From a virus: DNA of 34,872 nucleotides. The position numbers and the translations under genes were made by a program. Positions within the stretch are counted from its first letter, which is position 1. The number at the start of each line of letters is the position of its first letter. The DNA is taken from the IMG/VR virus record IMGVR_UViG_3300032238_001564, positions 1 to 34,872 of that record; one strand, 5' to 3'. Positions 24,023-29,513 of this stretch are shown here, piece by piece. The notes beneath the pieces were generated by a model. The model searched no databases, was not told where the DNA came from, and was given only the letters and a program-made list of their open reading frames with translations.

Positions 24023-24286
24023 TTAAAAAACCAATTTTGCTCTAGAAGTTCTCTTTAAGAAGTTCAACTCCATAGCGTCATACTTTATTTTTTCCTTTAG
24101 AGGTTTGGAAATTAATTTTGGAACGGACTCTAAATCAAGATTGTTAGTCTCGCAAAAATAAATGATCGCATCAATATAATTCATCTCAATATTATTTTTA
24201 ACAAGAGATTCAATCTCTTGAGAAAATTTTGATGGACAAAAAAACTTACTTTCTAATGCTTTTTCTAACTCTAATTCATGTTCCAT
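24023..24286 (-). CDS. gp33: Late-transcription co-activator gp33
   Basis: 87 residues from MEHELELEKALESKFFCPSK. The segment SQEIESLVKNNIEMNYIDAIIYFCETNNLDLESVPKLISKPLKEKIKYDAMELNFL (22-77) follows the core of T4 gp33 (IEKMVEEFGMSYLEATTAFLEENSI...), with the same helices. It ends in a short hydrophobic KLVF, comparable to the T4 LDFLL tail that binds the RNA polymerase beta flap. gp33 links polymerase to the sliding clamp for late transcription. A reading from 24409 lies within the upstream exonuclease frame and is rejected. The ATG overlaps the exonuclease end by 11 nt. Position between the exonuclease and gp59 mirrors T4. Confidence 0.82.
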   Translation of the reverse strand: MEHELELEKALESKFFCPSKFSQEIESLVKNNIEMNYIDAIIYFCETNNLDLESVPKLISKPLKEKIKYDAMELNFLKRTSRAKLVF

Positions 24287-24956
24287 ACTGCTCAAGCTTG
24301 GATTGAATAAACTCTCTAATATACTTGGTGAGTAACTTAATGTATTTTGTTTTGTCATACTCTTCATAAACGATAGATTCTCCATTTTCACAAGACATAA
24401 TAATAACAAATTTTTTAACAGATAGACCAGTCATTTCGTGCAGCATACAAGCGTAAGCGCAACATTGCACGAAATAGTGTTCTATCCAATCCCTTGGTTT
24501 TGGTGATTTTGATGTTTTAAAATCGATAATAGCGAGTTCGCCATTATACTCTGCAATACAATCTACGGTTCCAGCAACTCCTAAAAATTTGCTATATAAG
24601 GAACTTTCAAGCGCATAGATATTATTTATATTTCTTAAATCTTTCTTTGCAATTTGAAACAGAGTTTGAGAAATAGGAAGAATGTTTTTTGGAAGTTCTT
24701 CATTTTTTAAATACATCTCAACAAGTGTGTGCATATCTGTTCCACGACTTGTTGCAGCTTTTGTAATTCGATCCGCCTTCTCCTCACCGATCTTTTTACG
24801 CCAATTCGCAAAGAATTCTCGATTTTTATGACTGGTTACTGAAGTAATAGAGACTAAACGAAGGAGTTCATCATTATCAGGGACCTTATAATAACGAACA
24901 CCATCAATAGTCTCTCTTTCAAGTTGAGGAAGGTCAAGTTCAATATGATTAAACAT
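24276..24956 (-). CDS. PD-(D/E)XK exonuclease (Cas4/RecB/MGME1-like)
   Basis: 226 residues. The nuclease core reads YALESSLYSKFLGVAGTVDCIAEYNGELAIIDFKTSK (114-150), giving E117, D132, D145 and K147; it is followed by the helix YFVQCCAYACML (161-172) typical of RecB-like enzymes. An upstream motif SRGTDMHTLVEMYL (70-83) is the usual GTxxHxxxE element. Such enzymes degrade DNA ends in recombination or host-DNA breakdown. In cyanophages a protein of this type sits beside phoH and gp33. No Fe-S cysteine cluster is evident. The start overlaps the phoH stop (TAATG). Confidence 0.88.
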   Translation of the reverse strand: MFNHIELDLPQLERETIDGVRYYKVPDNDELLRLVSITSVTSHKNREFFANWRKKIGEEKADRITKAATSRGTDMHTLVEMYLKNEELPKNILPISQTLFQIAKKDLRNINNIYALESSLYSKFLGVAGTVDCIAEYNGELAIIDFKTSKSPKPRDWIEHYFVQCCAYACMLHEMTGLSVKKFVIIMSCENGESIVYEEYDKTKYIKLLTKYIREFIQSKLEQYGT

Positions 24957-25714
24957 TATAAATTTAATTCCATTTTAGCAATAATATACTCTTTAACAAG
25001 ACCAGACCTTACAATATCATCAACACCAAATTCGATAACATCAAATGAAGGCATTGCTCTCAAAATAGACATAAAATCAATGATACCATTACGTTCATTT
25101 GTTTTTGTTAGATCTGACTGAGTTGCATCTCCACAAAAACAAATTTTACTGTTCTCGCCTACACGAGTAATTATACTATCTAATTCATGAAAGTTCAAGT
25201 TTTGAAACTCATCGACAATAATAATTGCATTATCGAGAGTTGTTCCACGAAGAAAAGATGTACTCCAGAACTTAATCGTTTCCTGTGCCTTTAGATTTCC
25301 ATAAAGCATTTCAAACGATGCATCATCAGGCATACTAAACATATACTTCACCATATTCTTGTAAGGAATTTGATAAAGTGAGGACTTGTCTTCATGATCA
25401 CCAGGAAGAAAACCAATTTCACGAGTAGCAACAAGAGACCTAACGATATAAACTTTTTCGTAAGGAGTATTCTCATCTAAAACATCACGCAGAGCATTAT
25501 AAAAGGTAATGAAAGTCTTACCTGTTCCAGCACATCCATATGCAACTAACTGCTTCCCCTTTTTATAAGAATCAAATAGTTTAGTCTGATTGTTTGTAAG
25601 AGGATCGATGTCTAAAAGTAAATCCCAATTAATGGGTTTTTTTCGTTTCATTTGTTTAGCAGTCATACCAACACCAATTGGTTGATCGTTTCCTCTTCTT
25701 CTGTTTCTAGCCAT
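24956..25714 (-). CDS. phoH: PhoH-like ATPase
   Basis: 252 residues with a single PhoH ATPase domain. Walker A GCAGTGKT (60-67), YIVRSLVATREIGFLPGD (89-106), Walker B IIIVDEFQN (164-172) and a sensor-like CFCGDATQSDL (193-203) are all intact. PhoH is near universal in T4-like cyanophages; its role (RNA- or phosphate-related ATPase) is not settled. The basic start MARNRRRGNDQ and QMKRKKPINWDLLLDIDPLTNNQ precede the domain. It lies 8 nt after the FmdB-like gene and is coupled to the exonuclease. Confidence 0.96.
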   Translation of the reverse strand: MARNRRRGNDQPIGVGMTAKQMKRKKPINWDLLLDIDPLTNNQTKLFDSYKKGKQLVAYGCAGTGKTFITFYNALRDVLDENTPYEKVYIVRSLVATREIGFLPGDHEDKSSLYQIPYKNMVKYMFSMPDDASFEMLYGNLKAQETIKFWSTSFLRGTTLDNAIIIVDEFQNLNFHELDSIITRVGENSKICFCGDATQSDLTKTNERNGIIDFMSILRAMPSFDVIEFGVDDIVRSGLVKEYIIAKMELNL

Positions 25715-25722
25715 ATAAAAAA

Positions 25723-25971
25723 TCAGACAGGTTTTACTTGAGATTTTGGAACTTTTGATACTTTATGGAGGACATCATTCCACCCTGGATGAGACTTTTT
25801 CAATCTATCATAAATCTCACCAACCTCACCCGAAGAAGGGCAAGTTGCTGGATCTGACCAATCTCTATCCCACTCTGGATTATCTTGTCTCCATTGATCC
25901 CAGACGTGGATACTCATGACAATTTCTTTTTGCTCACCAGTAACTTTATTAATAACAGGATACGTTGGCAA
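25723..25971 (-). CDS. FmdB-like small protein with TTG start (82 aa)
   Basis: Starts MPTYPVINKVTGEQKEIVMS, a beginning characteristic of the FmdB-like zinc-ribbon family. Then follows HVWDQWRQDNPEWDRDWSDP and a helical end, SHPGWNDVLHKVSK. The start codon is TTG; a perfect GGAGGTG lies 7 nt before it (spacing TGTAACA) and no better ATG exists. The paired cysteines of a true FmdB ribbon are missing; only one Cys (CPSSG) remains, so zinc binding is unlikely. Function in cyanophages is unknown. A late-type AATAAATAT box lies 26 nt upstream of the start. Confidence 0.8.
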   Translation of the reverse strand: MPTYPVINKVTGEQKEIVMSIHVWDQWRQDNPEWDRDWSDPATCPSSGEVGEIYDRLKKSHPGWNDVLHKVSKVPKSQVKPV

Positions 25972-25996
25972 TGTTACACCTCCATTTTGTATAGGA

Positions 25997-26005
25997 ATAT
26001 TTATT
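25997..26005 (-). promoter_or_regulatory. Late-type promoter box (AATAAATAT)
   Basis: The minus strand reads AATAAATAT 26 nt before the TTG start at 25971, overlapping the TAA stop of thyX (26003-26001). It may supply a second, late transcript of the FmdB-like, phoH, exonuclease and gp33-gp59-gp32 genes. Confidence 0.45.
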
Positions 26006-26720
26006 CAATGCAGATAGAAGGTGCATCTACACATTCGGAGCATCCTTCACGAGTCCATTCAAGGGCAGCAGATACTGCAGGAAACTGGCAGGTAAAAATA
26101 CAACGAATTGCTTCTGCAATTTCCATATGTTCCTTCTGTGTTCCGTGTGCAGAACGTAGATCGATATAATGTATCCATGACCTTACAGAGCCCGTCATAT
26201 AGAGGCGTGTGGGCGTTGCTAGCGGCAATACGAACCTTGCACACTCCTTTGCTACTCCGTGCTCTAGAAGGCGATTGTAGAGACTCTGAGAGGCAGCAAA
26301 GTGAATTCGGATATCTTCCAGCAGTTTCAGTTTTAAATAGTCACCAAGGTCATCTGTGGAGTTCTGACGGTTCTTTGTATCCTGCCTACGAAGTTCTGGT
26401 AAAGGAATCGTCTTAGTCAGAAGATTTGTGTCCGCATAACGTTGACTGAATTCTTGAAATGTGAAACTCCTATGACGCAAGATTTGTGCAGCAATACCAC
26501 GAGTCGTATTAATCTCAACAGTCATTGATGCTTGTTCAAAGATACTCCAATGTTGATGTTTAATACAATACTTGAGCAGTCCAGAGAAGTTATCATTCTC
26601 TTGGTTATTTGGATTGCTTACACGAGCACAGTAAGCCATATGCTTCTCTGCATCTGGAGTAACACTAATCAGTGTGACTTTGGGTTTCATTAATTCAAAT
26701 TCTTCGTTGATTAGACTCAC
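26001..26720 (-). CDS. thyX: Flavin-dependent thymidylate synthase
   Basis: 239 residues. The ThyX signature RHRSFTFQEFSQRY (82-95), the preceding HQHWSIFEQASMTVEI (55-70) and a C-terminal RSWIHYIDLRSAHGTQKEH (about 178-196) are intact. It makes dTMP from dUMP with FAD, NADPH and methylenetetrahydrofolate, supplying thymidine for an AT-rich phage. The start chosen is GTG, overlapping the previous stop (GTGA), with GGAG 7 nt upstream. An ATG ten codons later (LMKPKVTLIS) is the alternative and has a weaker site. Confidence 0.95.
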   Translation of the reverse strand: MSLINEEFELMKPKVTLISVTPDAEKHMAYCARVSNPNNQENDNFSGLLKYCIKHQHWSIFEQASMTVEINTTRGIAAQILRHRSFTFQEFSQRYADTNLLTKTIPLPELRRQDTKNRQNSTDDLGDYLKLKLLEDIRIHFAASQSLYNRLLEHGVAKECARFVLPLATPTRLYMTGSVRSWIHYIDLRSAHGTQKEHMEIAEAIRCIFTCQFPAVSAALEWTREGCSECVDAPSICIE

Positions 26721-26956
26721 AATCCATCTCCATCATTATCGTTTGTAATCTTATATTTTTGATTTACTACTTTGAATAAATCATCATCTACGTCTTCATC
26801 ATAAAAAATCTCATCATAATCATCAATATACGGAGCTACTTCTTCATATCTTAGATCTTGTTTATAAGAGTTTGTATCAGAATAAACTTCAGATTTAAGA
26901 CATTCGACAAGAGACTCAAGGTTTTTTATGATTAGTTTAAGCTTTTCTCTATCCAT
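26717..26956 (-). CDS. Acidic hypothetical protein (79 aa)
   Basis: Starts MDREKLKLIIKNLESLVECL, a predicted amphipathic helix (2-23). A very acidic segment follows (YIDDYDEIFYDEDVDDDLFKV, about 43-63). The ATG at 26956 with GAGG nine bases upstream is preferred over an upstream TTG (26974). It is the first gene after the composite terminator-promoter and overlaps thyX by 4 nt, so it is probably expressed early with thyX. No recognised domain. Confidence 0.75.
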   Translation of the reverse strand: MDREKLKLIIKNLESLVECLKSEVYSDTNSYKQDLRYEEVAPYIDDYDEIFYDEDVDDDLFKVVNQKYKITNDNDGDGL

Positions 26957-26979
26957 TTTTATCAACCTCGACAAGGCTA

Positions 26980-27008
26980 ATTCTACACAAAAAAAGAGGG
27001 GGAGTCAA
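26980..27008 (-). promoter_or_regulatory. Sigma70-type promoter nested in a terminator
   Basis: The minus strand has TTGACT (27008-27003), exactly 17 nt, then TAGAAT (26985-26980), facing the acidic gene and thyX. The -35 box lies in the loop and first stem bases of the terminator at 26989-27021, and the spacer is the terminator's 3' arm plus T-tract. The same arrangement occurs at 29448-29489. Confidence 0.75.
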
Positions 27009-27021
27009 GTCCCCCTCTTTT
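26989..27021 (-). terminator. Intrinsic terminator after speD
   Basis: A perfect 12-bp stem, AAAAGAGGGGGA / TCCCCCTCTTTT, closes the 6-nt loop CTTGAC (minus strand) and runs into seven Ts. It begins 12 nt after the speD stop (27033). By symmetry it could also stop transcription from the other side, though the plus strand has no gene here. Confidence 0.9.
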
Positions 27022-27032
27022 GCAATTTCTTG

Positions 27033-27359
27033 TTATCGTTCAATGTAACTTAATGTATGATTAGTTGCATAAAGTTGTTGGATGATAATATCGCATCCAA
27101 TCTTTGGGTTACAGTCCCCACAAGTGTATACATCCACGGCTGCTTTACCTTCTTCAGGCCACGTATGAATGCTAATATGACTTTCAGACAGCAAACAAAT
27201 AACTGTTACCCCCTGTGGTTCAAACTTTTTGGATATAGTTTGAATCACAGTAGCACCACTTGCTTCTGCTGCATTTTCCAATAAGTCTATAAGGCAACGC
27301 TCGTCGTCCAAAAGAACGAACGAGCATCCATACAAATTAAGAAGATAATGTTTCCCCAT
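27033..27359 (-). CDS. speD: S-adenosylmethionine decarboxylase (pyruvoyl type)
   Basis: 108 residues, the length of the short prokaryotic class. The self-cleavage site LLSESHISIHTWPE (56-69) gives E59-S60, with S60 becoming the pyruvoyl group. H65 and C80 (DVYTCGDCNP) sit at the same offsets as S63, H68 and C83 of the Thermotoga enzyme. It makes decarboxylated AdoMet for spermidine synthesis. The ATG overlaps the upstream gene by 23 nt and has no obvious ribosome-binding site. It is last in the glutaredoxin operon and is followed by a terminator. Confidence 0.96.
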   Translation of the reverse strand: MGKHYLLNLYGCSFVLLDDERCLIDLLENAAEASGATVIQTISKKFEPQGVTVICLLSESHISIHTWPEEGKAAVDVYTCGDCNPKIGCDIIIQQLYATNHTLSYIER

Positions 27360-27540
27360 TTTTGTCGTCTAAATGCTTTAATAAATTTTTTACTACTTTT
27401 TCAGTTCCATCAATATTCTTGACTTCAAAAATAGAAGACTTCATATATCTTTTAATTCTTTTATAGTCTTTAAGAATTTTTTGAACTTCATCGGTGTGAA
27501 CTGTAACCTTCAGTTCTTTATTATTAAATCCTTCACTCAT
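27337..27540 (-). CDS. Small hypothetical protein (67 aa)
   Basis: Starts MSEGFNNKELKVTVHTDEVQ and ends ...HLDDKNGETLSS. Lys/Asp-rich; strand KVTVH (11-15), helix DEVQKILKDYKRIKRYMKSS, strand IFEVKN, and helix KVVKNLLKHL. The start overlaps the upstream stop (ATGA); the 3' end overlaps speD by 23 nt. No known domain, signal peptide or membrane segment. Its place suggests early expression with speD. Confidence 0.75.
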   Translation of the reverse strand: MSEGFNNKELKVTVHTDEVQKILKDYKRIKRYMKSSIFEVKNIDGTEKVVKNLLKHLDDKNGETLSS

Positions 27541-27845
27541 TTTCTTTTCTTTTTCTCAGGTGCTTTATATCCCCATGATCTGGGATTTACTTTTCCATAT
27601 CCCCAATTAATTTTTTGTAGGGATCCTGGACCATACTTATCATAGTAAAAGTCAAAAATATTTACCCTCTTCCCACCTCTACAAAGATCTAGGCATTCTT
27701 GACCATCTGCAATATATGTTACCATATACGCATCAGTTGGAAATGATGGATCTTTTGCTTGCTGCAAAGTAGTTTTTTCAAGAAGAACCTCACATCCATA
27801 AGATGAAGGATCGTTTGTATTTTCATCTACTCTTTGCTTAGACAT
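27537..27845 (-). CDS. Hypothetical cyanophage protein (102 aa)
   Basis: Starts MSKQRVDENTNDPSSYGCEV. Conserved-looking blocks are YMVTYIADGQECLDLCRGGKRVNIFDFYYDKYGPGSLQKINWGYGKVNPRSWG (about 39-91), with a basic PEKKKRK end. An upstream in-frame GTG (27884) is less likely because GGAG lies 7 nt before the ATG at 27845. Homologues are recalled in T4-like cyanophages next to the DUF6433-type gene, with no function known. The basic tail could bind nucleic acid (inference). Overlaps the next gene by 4 nt. Confidence 0.78.
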   Translation of the reverse strand: MSKQRVDENTNDPSSYGCEVLLEKTTLQQAKDPSFPTDAYMVTYIADGQECLDLCRGGKRVNIFDFYYDKYGPGSLQKINWGYGKVNPRSWGYKAPEKKKRK

Positions 27846-27865
27846 TTCTCTCTCCAATACCTTTG

Positions 27866-28432
27866 TCACGAACGACCTCCCCACTTAATGTCGGGATAGG
27901 CTTCTTTTACATTTTCAAAAGTAATTTTATATTTATCAGAAAGTTTTTTATCCTTTACAAGACAAACAAGTTCTGCTTCTCTGGGGTGAAGTCCTTGGAG
28001 AAGATTAATAAACATCATCTCCCTGCGAATAGAAGAAAGACTATCATTTCCACCTTTTACATAGTGATAAAGATTCTGATATTCCCTTCTTAGGGATGTT
28101 TTTCCTCTTCCATCTAAATCTTGTCCTGTAGCTGATTCTCCACCAGCAGATTCTCTTGAAAGGTTTTCGGATAAAGTTCCGCTGTAAACACTTTGTTCTT
28201 TAATTTCTGCATAGGGAACTTCTCCCTCAGGTAAGAGGGAGATTATACTAGAGTCAAAGTTCCATACAAAAATTACTTTAAGAGAATCATGTTCATATTT
28301 TCTAAGAAGTTCTACCTTCTTAGCATTAGATCTTTGCTTTGAAATAAGTTCTAAAATTTCAAAAACAAAAGGATTGATTGGTAATTCTGTTTCAATCTTC
28401 TTCGTCTTCGCTGTCGTCGTAGTCATAGTCAT
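27866..28432 (-). CDS. DUF6433-type cyanophage protein (188 aa)
   Basis: Starts MTMTTTTAKTKKIETELPIN. Characteristic blocks: PFVFEILELISKQRSNAKKVELLRKYEHDSLKVIFVWNFDSSIISLLPEGEVPY (about 21-74), REYQNLYHYVKGGNDSLSSIRREMMFINLLQGLHPREAELVCLVKDK (about 116-162) and a closing YPDIKWGGRS. I recognise these as a family of unknown function (recalled as DUF6433) widespread in T4-like cyanophages. Mostly helical. The first 14 codons overlap the previous gene by 41 nt in another frame, where the GAC/GAA-rich DNA codes an acidic tail upstream and MTMTTTT here. No closer alternative ATG exists. Confidence 0.82.
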   Translation of the reverse strand: MTMTTTTAKTKKIETELPINPFVFEILELISKQRSNAKKVELLRKYEHDSLKVIFVWNFDSSIISLLPEGEVPYAEIKEQSVYSGTLSENLSRESAGGESATGQDLDGRGKTSLRREYQNLYHYVKGGNDSLSSIRREMMFINLLQGLHPREAELVCLVKDKKLSDKYKITFENVKEAYPDIKWGGRS

Positions 28433-28625
28433 TTTCAATTCGTAGTGCGATTATTTCATCAGGAATAATATTCCCATTCCTATCAAACATTTCGGGGTGA
28501 GTATTTAATGAAGCGATATAATTTTTTTCGTAGAAATGTTGTTTAGATATCCACCCAACAATACCACCAATAAAAAAGAACATTATTGAAATTAATGTTG
28601 TGATGGTTAGAGTTACTGCTAACAT
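28392..28625 (-). CDS. Small membrane protein with acidic cytoplasmic tail (77 aa)
   Basis: Residues 2-25 (LAVTLTITTLISIMFFFIGGIVGW) form one membrane helix. A soluble part follows with NTHPEMFDRNGNIIPDEIIALRIENDYDYDDSEDEED, very acidic at the end. The HPEMFD.NGN.IPDEIIA motif is recalled from small cyanophage membrane proteins of unknown role. No cleavable signal is apparent, so it probably stays in the inner membrane. It overlaps the gene upstream by 7 nt and the one downstream by 41 nt. Confidence 0.8.
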   Translation of the reverse strand: MLAVTLTITTLISIMFFFIGGIVGWISKQHFYEKNYIASLNTHPEMFDRNGNIIPDEIIALRIENDYDYDDSEDEED

Positions 28626-28849
28626 TTTTCTTTCTCCCGAGATTTACTTTTCTTAAAGTCCAAAGATATTTCAAAATAAAAATGAATTTCTCGGTAAAAG
28701 AGAGAAACCATTTTACCAAACCTCAATCTAAATGACTTTGGATTCTCTTGGTTTCTCCTCCTATTCCTCAACAATAACTCAAAACCTCTATTGATATGAG
28801 GTTCTTTATTATTTAGATTCCTTTTTTCGTCTTCCTGGTCGTTTATCAT
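28619..28849 (-). CDS. Basic conserved cyanophage protein (76 aa)
   Basis: Starts MINDQEDEKRNLNNKEPHIN. The motif PHINRGFELLLRNRRRNQENPKSFRLRFGKMVSLFYREIHFYFEISLDF (17-65) is distinctive and occurs, as I recall, in many T4-like cyanophages without known function. Arg-rich in the centre, Lys/Glu-rich at the end. The ATG at 28849 is preferred to an upstream reading from 28867, since most known relatives begin shortly before the NKEPHINRG block. It overlaps the upstream gene by 41 nt. Confidence 0.75.
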   Translation of the reverse strand: MINDQEDEKRNLNNKEPHINRGFELLLRNRRRNQENPKSFRLRFGKMVSLFYREIHFYFEISLDFKKSKSREKEKC

Positions 28850-29168
28850 GGCTATATCTCCAGGCATCTTCGAGGATACTGTGTAGGTAGTTCCTTATTT
28901 TTCTAGCTTGAGGTTTAGGAATATGTCCATATCCCTCACGAAGTTGTTTATGAATTTCATCTGTACCACCTTCTAGATATTCATCTAGATCCATTACAAT
29001 ATTAGTAATATTTGATGCAGTAGAACTTTCAATAAAACTTTCAATCTCTCGTCTTAGAATACCTTTAATTTTTAGATAATCATAAAATTTTAACACAAAA
29101 TGTCCATCAAAAGCAAGATCAATTGCTCTTTCAACATCATAATAAATTTCATAAGACGTGCTTTCCAT
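28809..29168 (-). CDS. Hypothetical helical protein with basic tail (119 aa)
   Basis: Starts MESTSYEIYYDVERAIDLAF. All-helical pattern with FDGHFVLKFYDYLKIKGILRREIESFIESS (20-49) and an Arg/Lys-rich end KRPGRRKKESK (109-119), like a short DNA- or RNA-binding tail. The ATG at 29168 is chosen because it overlaps the glutaredoxin stop (TAATG). The longer reading to 29213 would be inside the glutaredoxin gene. No known domain. Confidence 0.75.
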   Translation of the reverse strand: MESTSYEIYYDVERAIDLAFDGHFVLKFYDYLKIKGILRREIESFIESSTASNITNIVMDLDEYLEGGTDEIHKQLREGYGHIPKPQARKIRNYLHSILEDAWRYSHDKRPGRRKKESK

Positions 29169-29407
29169 TAAACTAGTTTTTGCTCCTGAAGATATTGGAC
29201 AGTATCTACACATCCACCAAGTTGGGTTTGATCATTTAGAATTACCTGAGGGAAAGTAGATCCATTCCCAAATTCAGCATAAAATTCATCTCTATTAAAA
29301 TCTACATCTAATTTGTAAACCACATGTTGAAGTTCTGAAAGTTTTAAAACTTTTTCAATTTTATTACAATATGGGCAACCATCCTTAGAATAAACCGTAA
29401 ACTTCAT
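29168..29407 (-). CDS. Glutaredoxin
   Basis: 79 residues, the size of phage NrdC-type glutaredoxins. KDGCPYCNK (8-16) is the redox site (C11, C14); GSTFPQVILND (49-59) holds the cis-proline, and the glutathione-binding end is LGGCVDT (63-69). It probably reduces ribonucleotide reductase or phage/host disulfides to supply dNTPs. First gene of an early operon behind the nested terminator-promoter (29448-29489). AAAGAG lies just before the ATG. Confidence 0.95.
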   Translation of the reverse strand: MKFTVYSKDGCPYCNKIEKVLKLSELQHVVYKLDVDFNRDEFYAEFGNGSTFPQVILNDQTQLGGCVDTVQYLQEQKLV

Positions 29408-29426
29408 AACTCTTTATAAATGATTT

Positions 29427-29435
29427 TTATTTATT
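29427..29435 (-). promoter_or_regulatory. Late-type box before glutaredoxin (AATAAATAA)
   Basis: The minus strand reads CTAAATAAATAA, with AATAAATAA 20 nt before the glutaredoxin ATG. This resembles the late box, and lies downstream of the sigma70-type promoter. Dual early/late expression is possible, but the run is low-complexity AT and could be chance. Confidence 0.4.
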
Positions 29436-29447
29436 TAGCCTTGACTC

Positions 29448-29476
29448 ATTCTACTAAAAAAGAGGAGAGAAGTCAA
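29448..29476 (-). promoter_or_regulatory. Sigma70-type promoter nested in a terminator
   Basis: The minus strand has TTGACT (29476-29471), exactly 17 nt, then TAGAAT (29453-29448), facing the glutaredoxin-to-speD operon. The -35 box falls in the terminator's loop and first stem bases; the spacer is its 3' arm plus the T-tract. Both hexamers are identical to those of the element at 26980-27008. Confidence 0.78.
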
Positions 29477-29489
29477 TTCTTCCCTCCTC
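29456..29489 (-). terminator. Intrinsic terminator after the 1024-aa structural gene
   Basis: An 11-bp stem GAGGAGGGAAG / CTTCTCTCCTC with one G-U pair, loop AATTGA, followed by six Ts on the minus strand. It lies 24 nt after the stop at 29514 and ends the late unit. Confidence 0.9.
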
Positions 29490-29513
29490 ATATTTTTCAA
29501 TGAAATATAATTA

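Noticed and set aside
24287-24409. Longer reading of gp33 beginning MLLLCLVKMENLSFM
   Set aside because: It lies wholly inside the exonuclease coding region; the ATG at 24286 matches the gp33 core.
27846-27884. GTG start for the 102-codon gene
   Set aside because: GGAG lies correctly before the ATG at 27845, and the extension only reads the end of the DUF6433-type gene in another frame.
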